Below are positions 47,356 to 57,992 of a stretch of DNA of 64,000 nt, in pieces. Where the stretch lies: contig SMMW01000033.1 in NCBI GenBank assembly GCA_004794655.1, positions 3,383,501-3,447,500 on the forward strand, written 5' to 3'. Below the pieces are notes generated by a model. It did not search any database and was not told where the DNA came from. It worked only from the letters and a program-made list of their open reading frames with translations. Source of the DNA: Marisa cornuarietis. Taxonomy: Eukaryota; Mollusca; Gastropoda; Architaenioglossa; Ampullariidae. The number at the start of each line of letters is the position of its first letter. Positions within the stretch are counted from its first letter, which is position 1. The position numbers were made by a program, and so were the translations under genes.

Positions 47356-48115
47356 TCAGACCTGGTGAGATGATGAAGAACAAGAGAGCCAACGGCAAGC
47401 AATTAAGCAAAAATGATGTGGCTTTTAAATAAACTTATTGAAATTTCGTTCTTTTTTGTTTTGGTCCATGTATTCTTTTTCATAAGAACCATTCAGGTTT
47501 CTGAATGTTCTTACACGAATGAATGTCTTCCCCTATCTCGACCCACCACACAATCTCTGCTGTAAACACGACTGTAACGGAGACATGATTGTGTGATAGA
47601 GGTGCTGAGTTAAACGGAAATACACAGAATTCAATACCAGCATGAAATGCAGTCAACGTGGAGTACGGTTACTATGGGGAATTCACAATGAGTAAATGAG
47701 TGCAGTCAATAGACGGTATTCATGGAAAATACAGTATATATCTACATCACGAAAGGAGGTGCTTCTGTCACGAGAAAGAGAGGGAGAGAGATGGGGTGGG
47801 GGGAGGAAACTGTGTCAGTGTAAACATTGTGTTTGCTTATGCTGGAGGCTGAATTGTGTTTGTGAAAATTTAGACTGAATTGTGTGTATGAATATGTTGA
47901 GACTTTTACTTTTGTTACCTTAGAAGTAGGATGACTGCTCGACCTGATGTATCTCTATCTCACACCAGTGTGCTTACATTAACTAAAGTATACCAATATC
48001 CTTCGTAGGGTTAGCATACTGGCGCCTGTTTCATACACAAAAATAAGAAAGTGGATCATTTTGCTTATGCACAGCATTGATAATGCAATTGTATATAAGC
48101 AATACTTTCATAGCC
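47356..48115. other. Gene-free sequence
   Basis: Nothing recognised beyond short, unsupported open frames. Confidence 0.6.
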
Positions 48116-48345
48116 AAAATGCACAGTAAAAACACCAGTGTACCCATCTAAAGGCACATGGGTAGGACAGCAATACACTAAGCTATGAGAGACCACTTTA
48201 CCCCTGTAAATAACTGTTAGCAGAGCAGCCCCACACTAAACTGTGACACAGTACGCTAATGTAAATAAAAAACAAGACACCAGCACATTAAATTATAATG
48301 ACATCAGTTTACCCATGTACCCAGAATTAGTTTGATGTACCAAAC
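48116..48345 (+). repeat. Degenerate minisatellite, about 59-bp period
   Basis: Three to four diverged units are seen by eye. Each carries an ACACTAARCT- or ACATTAAAT-like block and a TACCCNTGTAAATA-like block, at about 48116, 48175, 48233 and 48284. Unit boundaries are approximate. Confidence 0.45.
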
Positions 48346-48680
48346 ACACACTAACAAGCATCGTGATCTCAAAATCTGAGGTCCATAAAACATCAGTTCT
48401 GTGGGGTCTTTGTTTTTCCCTTTAAACTTCACTTGTTTCACTGTCCTTCCTCTTTTCCCTGCATTATATATACATATCTGTAATTCAGTGTCTACATCCT
48501 CTTCTATTCTTAAATTTTTGTTTAGATATGCTAGTCACATCCGGTACTTATAACAATAAAATATTTCAACTAGACATAGGCTGTCACTGATGTTCACACT
48601 CGTTTCATGATCATGGTTGAGGGAACAAATATTTAGAGGGCAAAGTCTGTTCAACAGGCCTGGTTCTGCCGTCTTAAGTA

Positions 48681-48810
48681 TTGGCGAGGGTTCTACTACT
48701 TCTGCTGTAAATAAAATACTCAGATTTGCAATAAAATCATGGCAGTTGGCGAGGGTTCTACTACTTCTGCTGTAAATAAAATACTCAGATTTGCAATAAA
48801 ATCATGGCAG
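48681..48810 (+). repeat. Exact 65-bp tandem duplication
   Basis: 48681-48745 and 48746-48810 are identical by eye, each starting TTGGCGAGGGTTCTACTACT and ending AAAATCATGGCAG. Identity over 65 bp indicates a recent duplication or an assembly artefact. Confidence 0.95.
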
Positions 48811-48900
48811 TGACATTTTGTTTTACTTCTTACAAGTCAGTTTGTCTTTATTTGGTCAGTATCAAGGAACTAACCATGCTCCTCACAAAATAAAGAAGAA

Positions 48901-48949
48901 CCAACCAACCAACCAACCAACCAACCAACCAACCAACCAACCAACCAAC
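48901..48949 (+). repeat. (CCAA)12 tetranucleotide repeat
   Basis: Twelve uninterrupted units, which translate as an artefactual Asn-Gln-Pro-Thr repeat. Confidence 0.95.
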
Positions 48950-49016
48950 GAACCAAAGAAACAAAGCGCACGCACGTACACACACAGACACAGGTTCTCA
49001 TAAAATCACATTTTTT

Positions 49017-49018
<2 letters not shown>

Positions 49019-49048
<30 letters not shown>
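49019..49048 (+). repeat. Compound (CT)10-(CA)5 microsatellite
   Basis: CT units followed by CA units. Confidence 0.9.
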
Positions 49049-49049
<1 letters not shown>

Positions 49050-50275
49050 CTCACCTACAGGTGTACTTTGTACAGTTACTAAGAGTTGCAAGGTTTACAT
49101 TCTCTGAACGATCACAATCTGGTAAATTTGCAATGGTTGTTGCCGCCAGAAGAAAGCACAGAGAAAACATCATACCAAGGCAGATAACTGAAGCAGCATA
49201 GACCCTAGGGGAGCCATCTGGCTAGCGGAACTGTTTAAAAGACTCTTATTTCACGTCAGGCGAAAATCAAGTTCTGAATTAAAAAAATGTGTTGTGTCTA
49301 ATTTTATTATGTATATTGTTACTCCCACAACTGTTTGTGGTGCTGATAATAACCTTGTGATGTGTGCTTGTCATGGTGATTCAAAAGGTTAAACTTGGTG
49401 TACACTGTTGAGATAGCTTTTCTTCATTCTCTCTCTCTCACACACACAATCACCGTTATGACACCCTTACTAGTAGTAACACACGTGTAGACCACGCGAT
49501 GAAAAGGTCATGTACCACAAGTTTAAAAAAAAGTGTTTATATATATATATAGGTGTTTGTGTCACGTGATGGGCAAAGATCTGTTAAAAAAGATGAGGTC
49601 TTCTTATTACACACACATGAGTACAGTAAGTGATAAAAAGTACAACATCCAACATCAAATCCAGGAATCTTCTCGCACGAAAAAAAATCATTACTTTGCA
49701 AAGAAAGGAAGGACCCAACATATGAACAAAATGAAAAAGAAACCAAAATTCTGTATCATGTAAAACTAATCTGTTTTATAGCAAAACCCTTCCATCTGCC
49801 TGACATTTTAAAGTCGCACCCACCTTTCGCACTTATGCATGTGGACAAACTAGGTTATAGCTGGTGGGGATGGGGTTTACAGTTCAGCTACTGGCGGGGA
49901 GGGAGGGTGTATGATGGTGCTGCCAGTCAGCGGATGGAGGAATGACTGCAACTATTGTTCAACTAAAGCTCACATCATGGTCCTCTTGTCCGAGGCTGGA
50001 GATGGCGGCAATAACCTTCAATTTCAGTTTTAAAAAAAGAGAAAAAGAAAGAATTGTGGCATAGTGACCTGTAGCCTTTTGATGAATTTACTGCTGACGT
50101 GTCACTCAATAGTGTTCGTTTATGTTCTCGCGAGAGTGGTGTGAGGGATCAGTGTCAGACCCCAGAGCCAGCGTCATGGAAAGATGTAAAACTGAAGGGC
50201 AGATCAGCATATGGCTGCCAGCGAGAGTAAAGCTTTTGTTTCATTGAAGAGAGAGAGAATGTTGGGAGAGAGTTG

Positions 50276-50312
50276 GTTTGAATTCTACGCCGTGCCAACA
50301 GTGAAGGGGATA
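50276..50312 (-). mobile_element. Possible SINE 3'-end fragment, copy E
   Basis: GGTTTGAATTCTACGCCGTGCCAACAGTGAAGG resembles the reverse complement of the SINE tail (compare GGTGTTTTACGCCGAGCCAG in copy B). Only about 35 bp match, so this may be a tail-end fragment or chance. Confidence 0.3.
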
Positions 50313-50853
50313 TATATATCTATATACTGAGAGAGAATGAGTTCAGTACGACATAGGAAGAGCATCTAGGTCATACATATAAAGTTAATTGTACAAAGAA
50401 ATTAGTTCTGCTAATCTGGACTGTCAAAGAAAAACCAGAAACAAAATAATAAAATTTAAAGGACGCAGTGATGAGTATGGAGATCACACGAGTTAATCTG
50501 TAAGCGAATGTGTTCCGACAGCAGGCTTGCACTGCAGGGCATTTGACAAAGGTCAATCCTCCCTGTCACCACTTCTGTCACCTTTCACGCACCCCTCTCC
50601 TCACTTGCCTGCAAACTCTTCCCCCATCTCCCCAACACTCAGACCAAGGGACTAAGGTGTCCGACACACACTGTGACTAAGGCAGTAGCTGTTAGTCAGT
50701 CTGCAGACAACACCGTCTTGTTTCATGAGAGCAGAGACAAGTAAAGAACAAAGACTTGATGAACTGGCTCTTAAAATGACTGATGTGTGTGTCATTTTTC
50801 TCCACCTACTTCGCTCACAGCAGTTCATTAAGGCTAGTGTAAGGGCGTCACCT

Positions 50854-50962
50854 TGTGTGTGTGTATATATATATATATATGTCGCTGTGTGTGTGTCGCT
50901 GTGTGGTGTGTGTGTGTGTCGCTGTGGTGTGTGTGTGATTTGTTTGTTTGTGTGTGTGTGGT
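50854..50962 (+). repeat. GT/TA tract with interspersed GTCGCTGTG units
   Basis: A GT run, then eight to nine TA units (to 50880), then GT runs punctuated three times by GTCGCTGTG, ending with a TTTG/GT run. Confidence 0.8.
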
Positions 50963-51146
50963 CACTTGTTGTTCAGTGGTGTTGTTTTAGTTATGGACTT
51001 GTACAACTTTGTCATTAAGAAGGCTGGAGTAGCAAACAGAAATGCCACAGCTACTGATACAGATCAGGTTTTGAAGTTATGCCGACAGCAGATATGAAGA
51101 TGTCTTTCGTGTCTAGTCTTGACGTGTGATACCCGTTTTTCTTTAG

Positions 51147-51518
51147 TCTACCCTTGCTGTAGCCCCTTTCTTTGTTGCCAAAAGTAAGAAAGAAAAAAAG
51201 ATAGAGATATACAAGGTGTCCAGACTGTCAGATCCTGTCGCTTTACAGCTCACTGAATGTTCTGGATTGCTGATCAAAGCATTGGTTTCGCCAGCCCTCA
51301 ACATAAATGCTAGTCTTGTTTCTACTTCTGGGGCGGTACTTGAGTCGTCTGGAGCTTGTCTTCATATGTGCGGATCCTCTGATCCTAGCCGACATAAGCA
51401 GCTACACTTTTCACGTCTGGACTCCTTCCCTCTACAGCTTCACATATTGTTGGTGTTAGTACAAAGATCCAAATGTGTGCTCCTTCACCACAACTTGTTG
51501 AGTAACTATTGCCATTAG
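51147..51518 (+). CDS. Candidate terminal coding exon (unrecognised protein)
   Basis: A pyrimidine-rich acceptor, CCCGTTTTTCTTTAG (AG at 51145-51146), is followed directly by a frame open for 123 codons to a stop at 51516-51518. The frame is closed by TAG at the acceptor itself, so it starts exactly at the predicted splice site. The protein begins with a Lys-rich segment (KSKKEKKIEIYK) and continues Leu/Ser-rich, with no recognised domain. An AATAAA at 51845-51850 followed by a T/GT-rich stretch (51870-51886) would make a 3' UTR of about 340 bp. Possible upstream exonic sequence: the frame from 50725, before the GT/TA repeat, and 51020-51098. The Leu/Ser-rich composition is also what chance frames look like. 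Confidence 0.2.
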   Translation, partial: STLAVAPFFVAKSKKEKKIEIYKVSRLSDPVALQLTECSGLLIKALVSPALNINASLVSTSGAVLESSGACLHMCGSSDPSRHKQLHFSRLDSFPLQLHILLVLVQRSKCVLLHHNLLSNYCH

Positions 51519-52135
51519 CATTAATGAAAAGTTTTGTGGGATAAAATAGTGTACAATTTGTAAAAATTGATTATGGCAACTTTAATGGAAAACCTTCAAT
51601 TGTTGCTTTGTTGCAGTTGTTGGCATCTGCCTGAAGGTAATCATTTTTGTCAGCTTTGGCCTAACACCAAAATTCAGATATGCTAATTGCTTCTGGACCA
51701 TTCACTCAGTTTGCATCCGAGTCTTATGAAATGCTGGCTCTAATCTCTGACCTGTTCTTTACGTCCCCCTACACTTTAGGATTTCATTTCTTACTTTTTC
51801 ATAAGTTTTAAATGTAATGTTTTACCTATCATGAGAAAGCCATTAATAAACAAAAACAGTGGCACAAAATTATTTTTTTCTTGTGTGATTTCATGAACAT
51901 GTTGGAAATATGATTGTAGGAGGAAGGGAAAGAGGACTGAGGGAGCTGTCAACATGGACAAGCTACATGTGCATGAAGTTAGTCTCTCGAAGACAGTTTA
52001 CAAGTGCATTACTGCTATTTTGTTTCTGAAATGTACGCTTGTGGCTTAATGCTTCTTTGCCGCTGAATACTGTTATATTTTTAATGCTGCTGTCACCATT
52101 CCCACTTAAAAAATTGAATAAACCTTTTCTTAAAA
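51519..52135. other. Possible 3' UTR and gene-free sequence
   Basis: This stretch contains the AATAAA at 51845 and a TTGCAG...GTAA pair enclosing only 20 bp (51617-51636). Otherwise nothing is recognised. Confidence 0.4.
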
Positions 52136-52350
52136 ATTCAAGTGTCACGTCCCACTTATAAATATTCTGATATATATATATATATATGTGATATACAGGG
52201 TTATATATAAATTTGTATTATATATATATAATTATGTAAGCCTGTGAAATCAACTCTACAACTAACATTGCCAATACCTTATTGTCAAGTCTGATTGGCT
52301 CATCTTCTTGGACATTACATGTGGGTTTGTGCATGATCAGACAGATAAAG
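52136..52350 (+). repeat. Segmental tandem duplication, unit 1
   Basis: Unit 1 starts ATTCAAGTGT and ends GACAGATAAAG. It aligns with 52351-52638 across its length, including GTGAAATCAACTCTACA and ATTGTCAAGTCTGATTGGCT. Its internal microsatellite is a plain TA tract (52169-52186). Confidence 0.9.
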
Positions 52351-52384
52351 ATTCAAGTGTCCAGTCCCACATATGAATATTCTG

Positions 52385-52469
<85 letters not shown>

Positions 52470-52638
52470 ATATACATGGTTTTATATATATATATAAATT
52501 TGTATTATATATATATATAATTATGTAAGCATGTGAAATCAACTCTACAGCTAACATTGCCAATACCTTATTGTCAAGTCTGATTGGCTCATCTTCTTGG
52601 ACATTACATGTGGGTTTGTGTATGATCAGACAGATAGG
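52351..52638 (+). repeat. Segmental tandem duplication, unit 2, with (CTAT)15(GT)11
   Basis: Unit 2 is about 95% identical to unit 1 outside the simple repeats, but the TA tract is replaced by about 15 CTAT units (52386-52446) and 11 GT units (to about 52469), making it about 73 bp longer. Further TA tracts follow in both units. Confidence 0.9.
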
Positions 52639-52809
52639 GAGATAGATTGTGTGTTTGATTTTTACCTGTCAAAGGTATTATCTCTATACCTTTGACTTCC
52701 TAAGTTTCTCTCAAAATATTAACATCACTGGTCAGATTGGCAAACGAAGGGAAAACAACTAAGACATTGATGATTATTAACCACACAAAGGCACCTGTCT
52801 ACTCATGCG

Positions 52810-52811
<2 letters not shown>

Positions 52812-52874
<63 letters not shown>
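52812..52874 (+). repeat. (AC)31 microsatellite
   Basis: About 31 uninterrupted AC units. Confidence 0.95.
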
Positions 52875-52877
<3 letters not shown>

Positions 52878-53660
52878 GGCGATAGCCTGAAGTGGGGAAA
52901 GCGATTTTATCTTCACTCAGGCCCCATTAATCTTATGACAGGCAGGTGTCAAATGGTTTACATCTACTTGCTACCAAATTAAAAGAAACAATGGTGTACT
53001 ATAAAGGATGTGAAGCCAATGACACAGACACAACACTCGTGATATTGAGTGTGGACGGAGTATGGTAGGGTGGGAAATGACTGACGTGGTTGTATGGCAG
53101 GTGGAAGAAGGGGAGAAGAGAAGAGACATGACGGCTGGAGCAGCCAAGTGGGTGTTGGTGGTGGTGGTGGGGGGGGGAGCAGACACACAAATTGCAATCG
53201 GTCGCCCGGCACGGGTGAAAGCTTGATGAGAGGTCAAGGAGGGGTGTTCACAGCACAACCACACGATCGTGGAATGCAATCAGCCCGTCCCAAAATGAAA
53301 TACTGCCTGGATGCGTGGTTTATCTGCTCCCATGCGAAGAAAATAATAATATTTGCCATCAACACGGATTTTCGAGACAAAAGAGCGCCTAATATTCCGG
53401 CCCACAGAACGTGTGTGCCTGTCTCGGAGAATGGCTGGGTGCATCCCAGCTTCGTCATCATCAAAATGACATCGGTAACACCGACACACAGTTGAATAGA
53501 GGGGAAAAAAAATTCCGGTGTGCACGGCGCGGGACAATCGCACGACACAAGTGTTGAAAATTATTATTCAACCACAATCCGTGCAGCGAGTTACAAACAA
53601 AAACAGTTTGTCACAAATTTAAGGAACAGTTTAAGCATAAAAGTTTTAAAACTGACAGCA
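52875..53660. other. Gene-free sequence
   Basis: A GGT/G-rich stretch lies at 53150-53178. Frames open on both strands at 53094-53548 overlap each other and are not recognised. Confidence 0.5.
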
Positions 53661-54930
53661 GGTTAGCCTCCTGTCCAAAATGGCGTATGTGTCGCTGTCA
53701 GTGAAGGAGATAAGCGTGCAGACGAAACAAGCTGTGACAGCAAACTAATCACTTTCACATTTTGATTGAAGAAAAAAGGTAAACAAATACTCACAAAAGC
53801 TTACTGTAGCCATGGCTGCTTGCGAGAAATGTTCGCTCAAGCGGGATTCAAAAACAAAATGTGTGCATTCGTCAAACCGAAGCGCGTCCTGCCATTAATT
53901 TTACAGCCCAGCTTCGTCGACCAACCGGCGACCAGCAAAATGTGACAGCGAATAGCAAGATGGCGGATCGTCGCACGAGCCTGTCCAGTTTACTTTTGCA
54001 CTTTTTTCCTTTGAATTTATCTTCCACATAATTATAACTTGACAAACAAAGATCTCTAAACCGTAATTATTTGCCTCATATTCTCCTACGACAAAGTGTC
54101 GAAAGAAAGGAAACTGATGCTGAAAGTAAGAGCTTGTACAAGTGACAGTACGGTGATTTTTACAGAGGGAGGCGCGCAGAATGGCTTGCGGGTCTGACGT
54201 TTGGAAAAGAAAAAAATTTGCGTAACAAAAGGTCGAGAGGACACAAACAGATAAATTGAGTATTCTGCTTCGATTCCCACATAAATACAGCGTACAACAA
54301 ATTCTATTATTATCAACAAATGTACTTTTTATTATGACCTTACAAAACAGTTCGTTAAGGTTCATAAAAAAATTAAAATAACCACGGTCAAAATAAGACG
54401 CAAAAAACCTTTACAACTTTACACAACTTAAACTTGATTTAAAGTAAAAGCTTTCACGACTAATGATTTTTCTAAATAAAAATGTTTGTTTAAATAATAA
54501 ACGAAAACAACTACTGTATTTATTGAGAGGTACAAGCGCTCGTGTGTACAAACACAATGTTTACTCACAGACTGCGAAGACACCAGCGCGAAGCGAAGAG
54601 GGCCGAACATGCCCGGAGGACATCATGACGATGTTGTCCAAGGTTTTTTTTTTTTAAACTTTCTTCTGATTTTAACGACATCTGTACGCGTTATGCGTGG
54701 AAAGTATCCAAGACTCAAATCAAAACGCTGCGTGTCGAGCTTTGTAGTCGAGGGCGCTGTCCCTACGTGAACAGCGAACGTCTCCAGCGGTTGGCCACAG
54801 TGAGCGGCTGCGTCCTACTCCTGTTTGCTGGTAGCGCTTTTCCCAACATGGCCGACGAGAGGGGGATTAACCGACTCGAGGCTGCAGCTCTCCCAAACAC
54901 AAGCGCCATTTACCGCGGCTACGGGCGTGT
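53661..54930 (+). promoter_or_regulatory. Candidate promoter zone with ATGGC/YY1-like motifs
   Basis: CAAAATGGCGTA (53677-53688), CAAGATGGCGGA (53955-53966) and CAACATGGCCGA (54845-54856) are three variants of the YY1-type AANATGGCGGC motif, which in animals often overlaps transcription or translation starts. 54720-54920 is CpG-richer. Short frames from the ATGs end after 20-30 codons. No splice-linked exon was established, so this is a lead only. Confidence 0.2.
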
Positions 54931-56380
54931 AGGAAGGCAACTATAGGGCCAGCCACAAAGATCGCTATGTGCTCATGATTAGCTCTATTTAACTGGACAG
55001 ACTTGAAACAACTCTTTCCCCGTTCCACACTTCCCAGACCTTTAACGAGAGAGTGAGAGAGAAAAAAATTAAGTAAAAGATGAGAGAAAGACTGTAGTTC
55101 GCAAATATTCGCAGTAGAGAAGCAAAGGAACTAGGAGAACAGGAAGAGGGAGGAAGTCGGGAGGGGGAAAGGAGAAATATTAGGGCCAAGGTGGGGATGG
55201 GAGAAGTGAAGGGCTCTGATGGAAGTCAGGGGGTAAACTGGGCACGTGAAAGTGTGACGACAGGACGAAGACAGTTTAGTCACCTTCCCTTACTCTCCCT
55301 CCTTCTCTCCCTTAACAATTTCTCGTTTTTAATCTAGTCCTTCCTTCCAACCTCTCCTCTCACATCTGACGTGCCCCCTTTCCCATCAACACCCCCACCA
55401 CCACCACCCCACCCAACACGTTTCTTCACCCCCCCCTTTTTCTCCCAACACCCCACTCCCCTTTGGCATCCCACGGCGCAGCCTATGTCTTGGGTGTTGT
55501 GTGTGGACGTTCGCAGCACTAATTACTGCTGGGTCTGGTCATCGCCAGATCCCCGTAAGCCCGGGATCAAGCCGTGTCCCGCGGATGAGGATCCAGGGAC
55601 AAATCCCATCGCCATACATCTCGCTAAGTGAAGACGGCTCTGGGGCCGCTCGCATCACGCGCGCATTCGGGAAGACGTGCAGTGAGAAAAATGCAGTAAG
55701 AAAATGTATTAGGAACAGCGAGTGGCTAGGAAGGGAGCCGGCCAGCCAGGCAGAAAACATGGCCAGCTAGTCAAGCAGACGGCTACAGCCAAACGATCAG
55801 AAATAAGCATAGACAGACATAGACATCTAAGCAAAGACAGAAAAACAGAAATCCAAACGAACTACAAGACAAACAAACAAATGCAAACAGACGAAAAGAC
55901 GAACAGAATACAGCACAGATGACCAAACAAATAAATGGACAGACGAACACAGAGAAACACAGACGAACGTACAGAGAGAACCAAAGATAGTAAAAACAAA
56001 ATTGAATGAAAGAATATACAAGTCACTGAATAAATAAGCCGGACATTTGAGGAAAGATGAGAGAAAGCTCATGGTACGACGTAGCGACACGAGCAACACC
56101 AATATTCTGACGGCGCGGTTACCTTTTGAGCATGCGCAGAAGGGCGTGGCTAGCGGGCTAGAAACTAGCCGTAAGCTAGAGGCGCAGACGCTGCGAGTGC
56201 AATTGAGGCGTCGCGGGTCCGGGCTCCCCATCCTCTCCGCTACGCACGACTGCTTCCTGACCTGCCACTAAACATCGGTGCGCGCTCGTCTACTTATGGG
56301 GGTCCTACCTGTCAGGTGGGCTGTTGGCTACCGTCCCCCGCGTGCTGTCGCGGGCTTGTCCTGACGGCCTTGCTGCTCTG
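54931..56380. other. Gene-free sequence with skewed composition
   Basis: C-rich tract at 55370-55470. T-poor, A-rich tract at 55765-55990 made of irregular GACAGA/AAACA motifs. A tRNA-like string (GGCGTCGCGGGTCCGGGCTC) near 56206 lacks a convincing box A. Confidence 0.5.
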
Positions 56381-56391
56381 ACTTCACCTTG

Positions 56392-56404
56392 AGGTCAGAG
56401 GTCA
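56392..56404 (+). promoter_or_regulatory. Perfect DR1 nuclear-receptor element
   Basis: AGGTCA-G-AGGTCA: two exact half-sites in direct orientation with one-base spacing, the consensus for RXR homodimers, HNF4, COUP-TF and PPAR:RXR. Confidence 0.4.
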
Positions 56405-56458
56405 GACGTCGGATGAGAAAAGTCGTGATCAGAGAGCTCTGAAATGAGGAGAAAAAAG

Positions 56459-56471
56459 CGTGCGTGCGTGC

Positions 56472-56526
<55 letters not shown>
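56459..56526 (+). repeat. (GCGT)4(GT)n microsatellite
   Basis: Four GCGT units followed by about 25 GT units. Confidence 0.95.
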
Positions 56527-56527
<1 letters not shown>

Positions 56528-56700
56528 AGAAGGGTTTTGGTTGTCACTTATTGAAGTGATGTTGATATATTTTGCTACCCCTTCTCTTTAATGAGCAATA
56601 TTTAATTCTGAATAAATACTGATCCTGTAATAATTTCTTGAACGTATTACATAATTTTATATGATTTCAATAGTTTACATATATTTTCGTGTTATTTCAA

Positions 56701-56721
56701 TAATATATATATATATATATA
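56701..56721 (+). repeat. (TA)9 microsatellite
   Basis: About nine TA units. Confidence 0.85.
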
Positions 56722-56796
56722 TGCGTGTGTCGTTTGAATTTTCATACAGGTGAAGACGTACGTGAATTTCTCCCGCTAGCTAAAATAGTAATAGTT

Positions 56797-56948
56797 CTGT
56801 ATTGTATTGTTTTGTTTTCTGTTGTGCTTTTTTGTATGTCCGTATTGTACTGTTTCGTATTGGATTGTACTGTATCGGATTGTGGTGTACTTCGTGTTTC
56901 TTTCACTGTATCGTAATCTACTGCATTGCATTGTGCTTTATTGTATTC
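56797..56948 (+). repeat. Degenerate GTATTGTACT-type tandem repeat
   Basis: About fifteen imperfect 9-11 bp units built on TGTATTGTAC (for example CTGTATTGTATTG, CGTATTGTACTG, CTGTATCGGATTG). Frames that seem open across it on both strands are a result of the repeat. Confidence 0.6.
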
Positions 56949-57410
56949 CACACGTTTGGTGTTCAGTTTGTCTTATCTCTTCCATAATTGATTTGAGAAG
57001 GGTGGGGGAGAACCATGATTTGAGAATAATGTTCAATTAATTAATTTTTTTTTAACATTTAGCAAAAGAACTTAAGCACTCTGAACAATATGTTAAGCTA
57101 ATTCAGGTCAAACAGATACTCCTTTTGTTGAACAGTCTACCTGTCATTCTGGACTGTGAGCTCAATTTTCTCATTTACTGTTTATTTTAACCCAGTACCG
57201 TCCAGAAGTTTTCTAATGACGAATGATGCTAAAATTTTACATAGCAGCTGCTAAGATATACATCATCATGATATTTACAGCAGCGACAGTCGATCACTCT
57301 CTAATGAGGACCCAGGCCTTATGGCAACATATATCGACTCTGCCTGTCTTGTGGTCGGTTAGAGGAGTATAACCACGGACCAACATTGAGAGTAACTGGT
57401 GGATTGCAGA

Positions 57411-57424
57411 AGGTCAAAAGGTCA
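57411..57424 (+). promoter_or_regulatory. Perfect DR2 nuclear-receptor element
   Basis: AGGTCA-AA-AGGTCA: two exact half-sites with two-base spacing, a RAR:RXR-type arrangement. Confidence 0.35.
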
Positions 57425-57970
57425 ACACTTCTTCTGTCCATAAACCAGGAAACATCGCATCTACAAGTCAGACTGCATTTGAGATGAGTAAGCTAACTGT
57501 GAACAGTGCCAACCAAAGAGCCAGAACAGATAAATGCACGTAATTGCAACGTGCTAGCATCATTTCGTATCTTAAGAGTAACTTCGTTAGTGCATTTCCT
57601 GTAAACAAATCGTGACTACCATATTGCAACCTAACTTTTAAAGTATTATTTCATGCATTTAAACATGCGCTATAGTTTCTGTGTACGTGTAAATTATTTT
57701 AATGTGTAGGAACTACAAAACGTATTCTACAGATTTGTTTCTCATCTAAACTGTTTTCTGCCTACATGTTTATTTCATTACTAAAACGAACCTTAATGTG
57801 ATATTCTTTTTAAAAAGCTTGACTTTTAACATATACTACCATGTTTCCTTTCTACAGACTAACTGTATTTTATTTCCTTTTTTTTACTGACGAACTGTGG
57901 TTCTATTAACTCCTTTTACCTTGACAGCCTAATGATATTTTACGTCTGCAGACGGTGTTTCGTATTCTTA
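57425..57970. other. Gene-free AT-rich sequence
   Basis: Nothing recognised. Confidence 0.6.
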
Positions 57971-57975
57971 GCTGT

Positions 57976-57992
57976 CACGTGCATGTCACGTG
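57976..57992 (+). promoter_or_regulatory. Paired CACGTG E-boxes
   Basis: GTCACGTGCATGTCACGTGG contains two CACGTG cores at 57976-57981 and 57987-57992, 11 bp centre to centre, both inside the same GTCACGTG octamer. This is a typical bHLH/bHLH-ZIP target. Confidence 0.35.

Larger units (their letters stand above)
48811..50275. other. Gene-free sequence with microsatellites
   Basis: No gene is seen. CCAA and CT/CA arrays lie at 48901 and 49019. Confidence 0.6.

Noticed and set aside
48901..48949. Regular array resembling a CRISPR or short direct-repeat system
   Set aside because: It is a pure CCAA tetranucleotide repeat with no spacers; the context is eukaryotic.
51617..51636. Possible 20-nt microexon between TTGCAG and GTAATC
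   Set aside because: Too short and not frame-preserving; no neighbouring exon established in the same gene model.
55557..55640. tRNA-like string with CCCGGGATCAAGCC
   Set aside because: Box-B resemblance only; no box A at the right distance and no cloverleaf.
56100..56235. GC-rich tRNA-like segment with GCGGGTCCGGGCTC
   Set aside because: The box-B string lacks the invariant TTCRA core and no partner box A was found.
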